From contig NC_064831.1 in assembly GCF_024166365.1 (NCBI RefSeq), forward strand, positions 83,216,268 through 83,280,267: DNA of 64,000 nt. Reading direction: 5' to 3'. The notes under the pieces are model-generated. The model made no database searches, was not told where the DNA came from, and was given only the letters and a program-made list of their open reading frames with translations. The DNA is from Elephas maximus indicus. Taxonomy: Eukaryota > Chordata > Mammalia > Proboscidea > Elephantidae. This document shows, piece by piece, positions 50,481 to 61,143 of this stretch. Positions within the stretch are counted from its first letter, which is position 1, and each line of letters starts with the position of its first letter. A program made the translations under genes and the position numbers.

Positions 50481-52350
50481 AGGGCGAAGGCAGGTGGAAG
50501 AAGGGAGGAAGAAAGACTGGCTCTGCGAATATACCAGGCTGCAACCTGAAACCACGTAGGGCCCACCTCCCCCGGGCAGCAGAGCCCTGATACTCTCCTC
50601 CTAGTGACATGCCACGCTATGGGTCCTGGGAGGTGGGGGAAGGGGGCATCAGGCTAGGGGGCCAACCTGCTCTTAGTCAGCATGGACCCACGCTGTGACA
50701 TCCCTCTTTCCTGTCCCTTGTTCCTTAGCGCTGAAACTAGGCGAGGGCAGGGAAGGGACCCAGCGCCAGTACTTGACAAATGTGGCTCTGGAAGCTCTGG
50801 GAGTGGGGAGGTGCCTGAGACTGCCTGCTTCTATCACTTCAGCAGGAATCTCACTCCATCATCTTGGTGTCAACATCCAGGTGCTTGGTGGCAGATACCG
50901 ATAGGAACACACCCAGGTGACTGATGGGATTTTTCACCAGGTGCAACAGACCCTACCTTACTTAACCTACCCACAGCCAGAACTGATCACCTTTCCTAAA
51001 AGGCACTTCTCCCCCAGGTCTGGCCAAGGAATGCACCAGAGAACTGACCCGGTCCATGACTCATTGTGCCTCCCACCCCTTGAATCCACTGGAATTTTCT
51101 AAGAGGTTTCCTCCAGGAACTGGCTACAGGAGAAGGAGGATGCTTCTCAGAGAATCTTAGTTGATCTAAGAAGCGGAGGATGGGTTTTGGGGAGGCTGGG
51201 GCAGCAGAAGATTAAGTCACTGCTGCCTCCAGTGTGGCAGAGGAGAGCAAATGCCACATCAGGAGGCATGGCCCTGCTCCGCACTCCGGGAAGCTGCTCT
51301 CCTGTACAGGATTCCTGGGTGCTGCCCGCTCTAGCCTCCACACACACCAAGTCACTGCAAGAAACCACACAGTGTGCCAAGGGAGAGGGCACACCTCGGC
51401 TTTCCAAACAGGCCACCCTCCCCCAGCTCCCAACACTGAGGGCCAAATCCATGGCAGGCTGGACAGGACGACTGCTGGAAAGCACGTGTCTTCAGCCTCA
51501 GGCCCAAGGATGCAAGCCGGACTGCCAGTCAGGGGGCCGAGAGTCTCTTCGGCTGAGAGGGGTGGGCCATGGATGGCAATGGCCAGGCACAGGATTCTGT
51601 GTTGCCACGCAGGCTGTTTCAGGGTAGAGAACCCCGGACGGTTGTGGGCAACGACACCACTCTTCAATGTAAATGAAGCTTGCAGGTGGGCCCATTCAGC
51701 GTCCTGCTCTGAGGCCTGGCCTTTTCCTCTGAGGCAGCTCTAGAGATGCTAATTTTCCACCCTGGCTCTGCCTCCAGCAACCCTGGGCTCATCTGCCTGG
51801 CTGCTTCAAGTCAGAACCCCTTTGAAGTGGCTTTCCTCCCTCACCCGCCGTCCCCAGGCTGGCCTTCCTCCTCCACCTTCCTCCCGCGGTGGCAGGGCAA
51901 ACGCAGGCCAGCTGGGCACACGCCCGGCTGGCGCACACACGTGTAGGAGCCTGTGCTCACAGGACATTCCTCAGCACAGGGAGCAATAATGGGCTCCTTT
52001 CTGCAGGGACCTGGGAGCCGCGGAGCACTTTAATAGGCGTCTTGGTATTCTGACTGCTTGGGGGGAAATGGTGCACAAAATGAATAAATAAGCAAAACCC
52101 AACGGACATAAATCTGACTTAGGAAAATTTGCACCATTACAGTCCTACCAACTTGTCTTCTCAACCTGTGGCTGGGTGGCGTCTTCCTCTTTGGAATGCT
52201 AAGCCAAAGGATGGCTAGGGAGCAGAGAGGACCTCTCAAAGGAGCAAAAAGGCTAGATCCATGGAAGATATGGTTCCGCTTCATTCCACTATCCAATCGT
52301 AACTCCAAAGTTCATTTCTTCTTCTTCCCCCCACCCCTCCTTAAAGTCTT
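50481..52350 (-). other. RGMA: RGMA intron, unassigned
   Basis: Nearly 1.9 kb without recognised repeats, G+C-rich, with no exon-like signal. The region 52020-52160 is AT-rich. Confidence 0.35.
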
Positions 52351-52351
52351 T

Positions 52352-52522
52352 GAGGAAGAGCCTGGTGGCATGGTGGTTAAGTGCCCGGCTGCTAACTGCA
52401 AGTTAGCCGCTCTGTGGGAGAAAGATGTGGCAGTCTGCTTCAGTAAAGATTACAGCCCTGGAAACCCTACAGACTCTGTCCCACGGGGTCGCTATGAGTC
52501 AGGGTTGACCTGAATGCAATGG
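52352..52522 (+). mobile_element. AfroSINE, sense
   Basis: gagcctggtggcatggtggt head, gagaaagatgtggcagtctg, and tail gtcgctatgagtcagggttg. An internal deletion removes the B-box region. Confidence 0.93.
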
Positions 52523-52589
52523 ATAAAATCTTAGATATACTGCAAAGCAAACTTAATGCCTGTGTTTATTCAAAATCTGTTATAAGAGA

Positions 52590-52770
52590 AGAGGGGTCTG
52601 GGTTCGACTGCTGACTCTGCCATGTGTGATGTCGGAGAACCTCTCTGACCCTGTCTTTCTTCATCGGTAAAATGGAAATGATAATTTTCATGGAGATGGG
52701 GTGATTTTATGAGGTGGTATGTTCAGTTACTGGGGCACCTGATACACTGATACTAATAAATGGAGGGACT
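52590..52770 (+). mobile_element. MIR, sense
   Basis: gggttcgactgctgactctg, cctctctgaccctgtctttc, ttcatcggtaaaatgg and aatgataattttcatgg. Confidence 0.8.
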
Positions 52771-54062
52771 CAGAATAATCTCCTTCAAAATGTCATACTT
52801 TGGAGAGAACAATGTAACGGTATTACGTCTTGAAGCGTGTTCATGAAAATGTTAATCATTGACAGCCTTCAGAGGCTGATTTTTATTTTCTTATTTATCC
52901 CTTTTTGGTCTTTAGATTTAAAATGAGGTATTGTTTTTATAATCAGAAAAAATTATTTTGGAAAAAAATAGAAGTATCTGGGGAAAAAAATGTTATGGTC
53001 TCTGTACATTGAGAAGAATCAAAACAAAGACACACACCCAAATCGAAGGGTCCTGTTGGTGCCAGGAATGCTTTGGGTGCGCCTGTGCTGGGTGGGGTGG
53101 AGATGGACATAAAGAAGCTGAAAATGGGGCTCCTGCTCTCAAGAATAGAACTAGCAATTTAGGAGACAAATATCCAAACCCACAAAGCAATGAAGCCGGA
53201 AGGAAGTGCAAACGGGAGCCGCTGGGGCAACACATGCCAAGGGCATCACTGGGGCTGCTGGTTGAGGGTCTGCAATGGACCCCAGGAAACAGCACTGAGC
53301 TTGGGCCTTGATGGAGAGTCAGAGTGGCAGGCATTTCATTTCAAGCTGGGGAATCCATGAGCCAGGCCTGGGGGCTGCTCACCAATAAGGCTTGGTGTGG
53401 CGTGTTTGCGGCGGGTGGTGGAACATGGGGAGGCAAGGGGTGACCTAGGGCCTGGGGCATGTGCCGAAAGCCATGGGAACGAGAGGAGGGTGGGGCCTTT
53501 CCATTCTAGATGCTCCAAAGAGGGCTGGCCAAGAGGAGCCAGGATTTCCTAACAGGAGTTTTGGAGTGCTTCATTTGGCAATGGGGGTGGGGTCTGTGGG
53601 GACAGGTCCTAGGACTGGTTTGTTGTTGCAGCTGTACAAAGGTGACCATGGAGGCAGGCAGGAAAGGACAGAGGGAAGGACACCAGCCCCAGATGACTGC
53701 ACTGCACCGAGAGGCCCACTTCACACCCAGGACTTGCTTGTTCTGGGCATTGCGGCCTCTAACGGGCATGGCTGAAGCCCTTGTGGAGGGGAAAGCAGGG
53801 AGAGAAACTAAGGTGATCACCATCCTGGTGTGCCCAGGACTTGGGGGAAGGGGTGGGGCGGGTTCTCAGGACATGGCACTTTCAGTGTTAAAAATAGGAA
53901 AGTCCCAGGCAAACTAAGCAAGTGGGTCACCCTAGAAGAAACAGTGTCTTCAGTTTGAGACAGACTGAATTTAGCTAGTCGTTAAAACCTGGCTGGCACT
54001 CAACCAAATTCACAGAGTCGGGGTTCTCTGCCCAATTCTAGAGCTTGCATATTCTACCCAAG
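52771..54062 (-). other. RGMA: RGMA intron, unassigned
   Basis: AT-rich to 53000, then G+C-rich. No recognised repeat or exon. Confidence 0.3.
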
Positions 54063-54214
54063 AGAGGAGCCCTGGTGGCGCACTGGTTAAGACGTCAGTA
54101 GTTCTAATTCACCAGATGCTCCTTAGAAACCTTACAGGGCAGTTCTACTCTGTTCTATAGGGTTGCCGTAAGTCAAAATCGACTCGATGGGAATAAGGTT
54201 TTTTTTTTTTTTTT
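54063..54214 (+). mobile_element. AfroSINE, sense
   Basis: gagccctggtggcgcactgg head and tail cgactcgatgggaataaggt, ending in a 16-base T run. Short subtype. Confidence 0.95.
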
Positions 54215-54226
54215 ACCCCCTCCTGC

Positions 54227-54430
54227 AGCTCCCTGAGTGGTTCAAATGGTTAACATGTTTAGCTGCTAACCAAAAGGATGGCGGTCGAGTTCACCCAGAG
54301 GTACCTTGGAAGAAAGGACTGGTGATCTGTTTTGGAATAATCGGTCATTCAAAACTCTATGGGATCACAGTTCTACTCTGACACACGAGGTCGCCATGAG
54401 TCAGAACTGACTTGATAGCAACTGGTTTTA
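54227..54430 (+). mobile_element. AfroSINE, sense
   Basis: ctccctgagtggttcaaatg head, ggtaccttggaagaaaggac and tail cagaactgacttgatagcaa. Different subtype from its neighbour 12 bases upstream. Confidence 0.93.
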
Positions 54431-54516
54431 TTCCTCCTGCCAACATGTAAACTGCTCCTCAGCCCCATTCTCTCAGCTCCACAGGATCCCAGGACCACCT
54501 CTTCCCCATCTCATAC

Positions 54517-54720
54517 CAAAAACAAAAAACTAAACCAGCTGTTGTCAAGTTGATACTGCCTCATGGCGATCCCATGTGCGTCAGAGTAGAACTGCACTCC
54601 ATAGAGTTTCCAAGGCTCTGATCTTTGTGAAGCAGATCACCAGGTCTCCTGAACTGCCTCTGGCTGGGTTTGAACCACCAACCTTTCAGTTATTAAGCGT
54701 TTGTCCCACCCAGAGACTCT
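54517..54720 (-). mobile_element. AfroSINE, antisense
   Basis: aaaacaaaaaactaaaccag start and ttgtcccacccagagactc end. Third copy in a cluster of four. Confidence 0.93.
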
Positions 54721-55074
54721 TTCTTCATCTCATACAGTGTCCTTACCTGTAACCAGTAACTTACTAATCACCTCTCCCCACATTCCTCTTGTCCCCAACT
54801 CTCCTCCTCTGAGCGCTAGGTGACTGCTAGCAACTTCTCCAGCCTCACAGCGCAGGCTTTACCGTCTTCAAACCGGAAGATGGGGAGATTCTCTCCTTAC
54901 TCAGACCTCACCCTCAGGGTAGAAGGGGCCTTCCAGCTGAGGGAACTGCACATCCCTGCTCTCCAGGGAGCTAAAGCTCTGCCCAGCCAGCTCCCTGTGG
55001 ACCCCCTGGCCTGTCACACAACTGATCCGATAGCTGGCTCTGCTGCTGCCTGGCTCTGCCAACTGGCCATCGTT
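54721..55074 (-). other. RGMA: RGMA intron, unassigned
   Basis: Single-copy-looking sequence between two SINEs. Confidence 0.3.
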
Positions 55075-55250
55075 TCAGCCCTGGTGGCACAGTGGTTAAG
55101 AGCTCGGCTGCTAACCAAGAGGTCGGCAGTTCAAATCCACCAGCTGCTCCTTGGAAACTCTATGGGGCAGTTCTACTCTGTCCTCTAGGGTTTCTATATG
55201 AGTCAGAATCGACTTGATGGCAATGGGTTTAGTTTTTTGTTTTTTTTTTG
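55075..55250 (+). mobile_element. AfroSINE, sense, close to consensus
   Basis: gccctggtggcacagtggtt, aagagctcggctgctaacca, aggtcggcagttcaaatcca and cagaatcgacttgatggcaa. One of the best-preserved short copies. Confidence 0.97.
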
Positions 55251-55496
55251 CGACACAAAGTCCAACTGCAGGAGCAGGGGTGGGGATGAGCAGGGTGACT
55301 TGCTGGCACATTTTTGGACAGCAGCTCTGATTGAAATAGTCTCATTTCTAATGACACAGATGGATTTGGACACTGCAGAGAGAGCTGATCTTCCTAAGCC
55401 TCAGTTTCCCCCCTGAGGACTAACATTCCTAAAACAGCGGCATTTTCAAAGCAAAGGGAAAGACACAAGGAAACAAAAAAGGCCACAGTGCAATAG

Positions 55497-55687
55497 TTCT
55501 TAGAGTGGTGGTCCCTGAACAGAATCAGAAGCCCCCCAGAGGGCCTGTTAAAACAGACTTCGGGCCCCACCCCGAGGTATCTGCTTCAGTAGGCCTGGGG
55601 TGCAGCCAGAGTTTGCATTTCGAATCAGTTCCCAGGTGATGGTGATATTGCCGGCCCAGGAACCCCACTTTGAGAACCAGTATGCCG
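55497..55687 (+). mobile_element. MER5A (hAT-Charlie), sense
   Basis: agttcttagagtggtggtcc, gagggcctgttaaaacagac, gtatctgcttcagtaggcct, gtttgcatttcgaatcag, ttcccaggtgatggtgat and cactttgagaaccagtatg: nearly complete. Confidence 0.9.
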
Positions 55688-56820
55688 GAGTTCAGCATCA
55701 ATATACAGTGAACAGTAAGCATGGCAACATGTCCAAAATAACATGCCTTTGATGGAGTTTCCTTAGAAGCCTGATTTAATAAGTCACAATGGTTTAAAAG
55801 TTTAAAGAATAGCTATTCATTGTGTTTTGATGCTGTTTGTAGAACACTCTTCTAAGAAGCCTTTTTGGGCCTCCCCTTCCAAGGTAGATGGGACCACTTC
55901 TGGCTGCCCCTTCTCTGAACCCTCATTGCCCAAGCAGACACCCCCAGAGCCCGTGGGGCACTGCAGAGAGCCCTCTTCTCTTTACCAGGCTGTCAGCTGC
56001 CCAAGGGCAGATGCTGGCCCTCAGGCAGATGGGGACTGCATGCTGTCACTGAGTCAGGAACCTACTGGATACACCTTACGTCCACCTTGAATGAGGATGC
56101 AAACGCTCTCAGAAAGCACACATGCTCTCAGTCTCGCAGAGCCTAAGGCATCTTTCTCACAGGAGTATGTCTAATTTAATTTGTACCCCTATGGGCTTAC
56201 TCTTGGCAGCCTCCCAAGTTTACCAGCACTGAACAAACCTGTGCTTTCACGCAGCCCCTCTAGACACGTCCCAGCTGTCTTCACTGGGAGAAGCCAGGGC
56301 GTGAGTGTATCTTCTGCGCTGCGCATTTCCTTTTTTGTCTCTTTTTTTCTCTAGCTCTAGCTCCCACCCGCTCTCCTTGCCCCCACTAGGGGCCTGCAGG
56401 TTCTCTGACATGATTCCAAAGTGGCTCCTCTCCCTGGCCAAGGAGTCAGAGCATATATATGACAGTCTGCTTTTTTGTGGTAGAAATCACCCATTTCATC
56501 TCTCTTCCTTAAGAAACTGTCTTTTGACCCAGGGTTCTTGAGCACACAAGGTTCGGAGGCCCCCCCCCCACCCCTTTATTTAGTTTTGGGATATTAGAAT
56601 CTCAGTTTTCAGTAGGGTGGGCAATTTTGACTAAAGGCAGCTGTCAAGGGCTCAAATTAAAAGAAACCTTAGCCATCTGGCAAGACAGCAGAGCAGCTAT
56701 CTGTTCTATCTGCCAGGCTTGAGTTACCAGTCTCGAGGCCAACAAGAAATGGGTTCCTTGGAAACAAAAGTGATGGAATTCTGGTTGTGAATTATATAAC
56801 CCACGAGTTTTCCTCAGGCT
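55688..56820 (-). other. RGMA: RGMA intron, unassigned
   Basis: No exon. Contains a pyrimidine-rich stretch at 56330-56385 and a C run at 56562-56571. Confidence 0.35.
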
Positions 56821-56845
56821 ATGCTGGGATACTTTTTAAAAAAAT

Positions 56846-56875
56846 GTGTATATATATATATACACATATATATAA
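56846..56875 (+). repeat. (TA)n microsatellite flanking a SINE
   Basis: tgtatatatatatatacaca-type repeat directly before the SINE; a CA repeat follows on the other side at 57054-57076. Confidence 0.85.
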
Positions 56876-57048
56876 AACAAAAAAACCAAACCCAACCCAC
56901 TGCTGTTGAGTTGATTATGACTCACAGTGACCCTATACGACAGAGTAGAACTGCCCCACTGAGTTTCCAAGGAGCTCTTGGTAGATCCGAACTGTCAGCC
57001 TTTTGGTTAGGAACAGTAGCTGTTAACCACTATGCCACCAGGGTTCCT
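56876..57048 (-). mobile_element. AfroSINE, antisense, within a microsatellite
   Basis: Complete short subtype from aaaaaaccaaacccaaccca to actatgccaccagggttcc. Confidence 0.95.
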
Positions 57049-57269
57049 GTATACTCACACACTCACACACACACATTTATCTATAGCTCTAAACGTGTTG
57101 CCATAGAGTCAATTCCTATCTATCTACACATACATATAGATTTTAAGACAGAGAAATGAATTAACAACCAAGAAAACAGCACCCAGCCCTTCCAGCTCCC
57201 TCCTAGGTCCTAACGCCTTCCACCAGCCCTTGCTTTCCTCACTCTGCGGCCCCAGAAGTTAGCAAGTGC

Positions 57270-57560
57270 TGCCACTTTAAGAGCGGGAAGGTGTTGTTTT
57301 AAGGGCCTCTAAGCCCCCTTCTCAATTTCAGCTTGGAGCTGAGATCACATCCCCCACCACGGACAGGGACAAAAGCCATTTATCAACCCATCTGATAAAA
57401 CTTCCAATGGGCTGGATCTTTATCTAGCCAACCAAGATGAACACAAATTGCAAGCGTCTGCCTCCCTGAAAGGGGCACTCCTTTATCAAGAAGGGGATAA
57501 TTTGTAATGCGTATTTTATTTTTAATACTTTAGAGGAGGGAACCAAATCAGCCTTTGACC
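57270..57560. promoter_or_regulatory. RGMA: Candidate conserved non-coding element near the RGMA promoter
   Basis: Repeat-free block with GATA-type motifs (catctgataaaac, ctttatctagc) and a T-rich core. About 1.6-2.0 kb 3' of the signal-peptide exon. Function inferred only. Confidence 0.35.
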
Positions 57561-58094
57561 AGACCCTTCCAGAAGTGTGGAAAGGGCCTTTTAAAAGGAG
57601 TAGGTGGACGGGGGAGGACACACTGCCCTCTGACCCTCGGCGGAGGTTTTATTAAGAGGGAGCACAGCGGCCGAAGCCTCATTGGTGCACTGGCACCCTC
57701 CGCTCGACTTGTCCTTGGCGGGGCCTCCCCAGTGGAATCCAGGCTGAAGAGCAGGTTGCTACTCCTGGGGCGTGCAGCTGCCGAGTGAGCCGGCGCGCCG
57801 AGCCGGGCAGGCGACTGGGGGTCTCCAGGGCTGGGCTGGGACGAGCGGGTAAACTGATCCCTTACCCCCTAACCACTGCCTTCGCGGTCTGCCCGCCGGG
57901 AGCCCCAACTCTCAGCCAGGGAGAGCTCGGACTGCCCAGTTGTGCTAGTTCTTTGAAACCCAGTTGCTGAAGACCAGAAGAAAACCTAATCCGAGTCTAA
58001 CTCAAGTCCTTTCTTGCAAAACTCGGTTGTGCGCTGGGGCGGCAGATTGGCGTCACTTGGCGGTGCAACAGCCGCGCCCCGCGCAAGCCTTCAT

Positions 58095-58340
58095 TTTTGC
58101 AAAAAAGACACCTCCGAGCCTCGCAACACAATGGAAATGGCCAGGAGATCCTGCCTTGCAATGGGGGGCAATGTGGCCTATGACACTGTTTATTTGTATT
58201 TTTGGCAAGACAAAGATGGGTATAAAAAGTTTAACTGGCGCTTCCCGGCTGTGAGCAGCATATGGCAAAAATGAAATAAAGTTTTACGAAACATTATAAA
58301 GAAAACAGACCAGGGATTTAAGTTTCGTGCCTCCCCCCTC
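58095..58340. promoter_or_regulatory. RGMA: Candidate conserved non-coding element near the RGMA promoter
   Basis: AT-rich sequence free of repeats between G+C-rich flanks, with cactgtttatttgtattttt (forkhead-like), gtttaactgg and aaataaagttttacgaaaca. Function inferred only. Confidence 0.35.
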
Positions 58341-58619
58341 TCCGCGAAAGGGGGGAAAAAAGTAAAGAAACTGGAGCGTTTGGGAAGGAACAAATGCTTC
58401 TCTGTGGAGTTGGTCTCCCTTCCCCCAACAAAAACAAGAGGTCCGGGCTCGGAGGAATTTGAAAGCAGTGATCTGCCAAAAACATTGTGAAAAACTATGG
58501 GGGATTCATTGGAAACAGATGGGCTTTTTCAGCTTTAATTCTGAAATTCTCTCCCTTTCTGACACAATAAAAACAAACAGGGGGCGACGCGGAATGTTAT
58601 CAAACAGCAATTTGGACTC

Positions 58620-60120
58620 ACTTGAGCCAGGGCCGTGGGTTTCCCCGCGTGGACAAGCGCGTGGGGGCGGGACGGGGTCCCCGAGGAGGGGCGGTCAGGG
58701 ACGCCTCGGGGACCTCAGGGCGTCCCCGCTCCACCCCTGGGCATGGGGCGGGTTTGCAAACTGGTGGGCGAGGAGCCGGAGCAAGTACCTCCAGCCCCGA
58801 GTCCGTGCCTCCCCTCCTCTCCCTCCTCCGGGGCCCGTACGGGGCGCGTCCCCGGGACCCCATTCTCAAAAGCAGAGAGGAAGGGAGGCGCCCCCGGCCC
58901 TGCAAGCAACCCGCCCGGCTCCTTCTCGCTGCAGTCCAAGCGGGGTCCCTCCCCGGGTCCCCACAGGCATCCATCGCTCCGTCAGCAGGGCGCAGGAGAA
59001 ACAAAGACCCATGCAAATGGGGGGTGGGGACCAGAGCGGGGGGGTCAGCAAACTTCAGCCCCGACTCACTCGCGGACACACGGCCCGGGGAAGCCGCCCG
59101 GCCGGCTGTCCCCGCTGGCCAAGGTTAGTGACTTACCTGCGGGGAAGCTGCAGAGAAGGAAGGCGAGGGTCGGCCAGAATCCCAGGGCTGAACGTCCTGC
59201 CCCTCTCCCCATACCCATCCATCCAGCTCGGCCTGTTACCACTAGCCTCTCCCTGGAAGAAGAGTTGAGAAGGAAAGAAGACGAAAATCAATCACGCTGC
59301 GGAGAAAGGGCCGCCTCGCGCCGCCGGCGGGAGCAGCGAGCCGGGCGGCTCGGTCCACCTCGGCGGCGGGCGCCCGACGCCCCCCCGCGCCCGGCCCGGC
59401 GCCCCTCCCTCGCCATCCATCACTCGGTCCCCTTCCAATGTCGACGCGGCCCGCCGCCCCCGCCGCCGCGCCCCGCCCCACCCCAGTGCGCTCGGGTTTC
59501 AGCGCCGCCCGCGGGGGGAGGCGGCCCGGCGGGGACCGACGCGGCCTGGCGGCTGCGCTTGCCGCTGGACCTGGGGAGCCCCGGCCCCGGAGCGGAGGGC
59601 GCGCCCCGGCTCCTCGACCCCCGCGCCTTCTCCGAGCCCTAGGCGGCCCACACGGGAAAGGCCCGGCTCCCGGGTCGGCCAACCCCCGTAGAGAGCAAGG
59701 GCGGCAGCGCGCCCCCAATCCTCGCCATAAATCCGCAATCCAAGTAGAAGCTGTGCTTGGAGGCAGCCTCAGCCCCCTTTCCAGGCTGCATTCTCGAAGC
59801 TGCCACCGACATGCCCTGTCTCCTTCTTGCACTCAGATATGTCCCCCGTGCAGGAGGTGACAAACGCTGAAAAGTCCGCTTCCGAGTTGTCTGGGGTTGG
59901 GCGGGATGGCTCGCTGAATCTGGATCGCTGCCACTAACGTACCTCGGGGCTGCCCCTGGCCTTCTGTCCCTCCTGGGCTGGGGCGGCCTCCAGCATCCCT
60001 GTCAAATCCGTAGCTGCTTTCCGAGGACTTGCCTCGGCTGCATCCTCCCGAGCAGAAGGCCTGCGGGCTTGATGGCGGCTGCCGGAGGGCACAGCTGACA
60101 CCCCGGAGGTGTGGACGCAG
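58620..60120 (-). promoter_or_regulatory. RGMA: CpG-rich promoter region of RGMA
   Basis: G+C and CpG density rise sharply here, most strongly at 59290-59640, where the sequence is almost entirely C and G with many CGCG and GGCGGG-type GC boxes. It surrounds and lies upstream of the RGMA signal-peptide exon, which fits a CpG-island promoter for RGMA transcripts. No TATA box stands out. The long open frames here on both strands are by-products of the composition. The exact start site and first exon cannot be set from sequence alone. Confidence 0.75.
59137..59252 (-). CDS. RGMA: RGMA signal-peptide exon
   Basis: The 116 bp exon has a - strand acceptor cttcttccag (AG at 59253-59254) and a strong donor gcag/gtaagt. 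It encodes, in frame, [19 protein letters not shown] followed by the secretory signal [19 protein letters not shown]. This matches the N-terminal part of RGMA isoforms that begin with a short upstream coding exon. If translation starts inside this exon, the first in-frame ATG is at 59216-59218, giving a 434-residue protein. The next in-frame ATG at 59210-59212 has the better context (purine at -3, G at +4). The exon sits in CpG-rich sequence. The upstream exon that would supply MQPP-like residues was not located. Confidence 0.93.
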
Positions 60121-60805
60121 CGGTCCCTGAGGCGCGCAGGACCTGGCTGCCTGGCGCTGTCTGGAAGAGACCCACAAGGCCCTTCCTGGGAGAGGATCGG
60201 GATGGTGACCTCCCCCAACTTGGCCGCCTATTTTTCCAACTGAAAAATGTCTGTTCCCCAAGATTCCCTAGACCCTGCAGCTCATCTGCCCTCATTGGGA
60301 TGTTTCAGGGACTGGTGGTAACTTCCCCCAAGAAACCACCTTTAGTTGAAACACAAATAGGCCAGAGCAAGTGTTTTCAGTCAAACCAATTCCTCGCTCA
60401 GCTCCCCTCCCCCCACTCCGAAGCCTAACCATCTGGTTCTTTGGGGTAAAAAAAAATCTGGGTTTGTATCCAATTTAGATGTTTCATTTAAGCGCTATGG
60501 CAGCCCTCACTTGTTGAAGGCCACACAGGCAGCCGGGCTGGGCCTGTGTGAGGAACTCTGCCTTCCAGGAGGGGTGTGGAGGGAGGAGCGGGCTGTTGAG
60601 AAGGGCAAGAGGGCTATGTCTGTGAAGCTAAAGACCAGTGGAGACTTCTGGATCTGACCTCCACAAAATGGAGAAAGGGGGACTCACACCTGTACAATGG
60701 AGCAGCAGGAAGCTGTTGTGTCCAAAGGTCAGAATGCACGGAAGGAAATAGTTACAGCTGGGCTTGCACTGTATTCCCCTCAAATACTTAGGTCTCAGAC
60801 TGACT
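60121..60805. other. Upstream or first-intron region of RGMA, unassigned
   Basis: CpG density falls off. No repeat recognised and no further RGMA coding exon found. Confidence 0.35.
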
Positions 60806-61143
60806 GGTGGCCAGGGATGGTTCAGTGACAGAATTCCTGCCTCTGTGTGGGAGCCCCAGCTTTGATTCCCAGGTTTGAGTGCAGCTCATGCAGAGCCACT
60901 ACCTGTCTGTTAGTGGTCTGTGTGTTGCTATGATGCTGAGCAGGTTTCAGCGGAGTTTCCAAACTAAGATGGACTAGGAAGAAAGGCCTGGTGACTACTT
61001 CCAAAAATCAGCCAACGACAACCCTGTGGGTCACAACGGTCCGATCCACCAATCACAGGGACAGCGCAGGGTGGGGCAGAGTTTCATTCCATTGTGCACC
61101 GGGTCACCATGAGTCAGGGGCCGACTCTACTAACAACAACAAA
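60806..61143 (+). mobile_element. Long SINE with tRNA-Gly-like head, sense
   Basis: Head gatggttcagtgacagaatt followed by agctttgattcccaggtttg, the A/B-box layout of tRNA-Gly. The middle aagaaaggcctggtgactac and tail gtcaccatgagtcaggggcc are shared with AfroSINE. Ends ctaacaacaacaaag. Confidence 0.88.

Noticed and set aside
58635..59642. 335-codon open frame on the + strand in the CpG island, and a 196-codon frame on the - strand
   Set aside because: G+C-rich sequence lacks stop codons by composition; translations are Pro/Arg/Gly-rich with no family resemblance, and the frames overlap the RGMA exon.
59780..59795. - strand ATG CAG CCT GGA as the same start exon
   Set aside because: No donor site follows and the residues do not match the known N-terminus.
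60030..60050. - strand ATG CAG CCG AGG as the start exon of the MQPP-type RGMA isoform
   Set aside because: There is no acceptable GT donor that would keep the frame into the exon at 59252.
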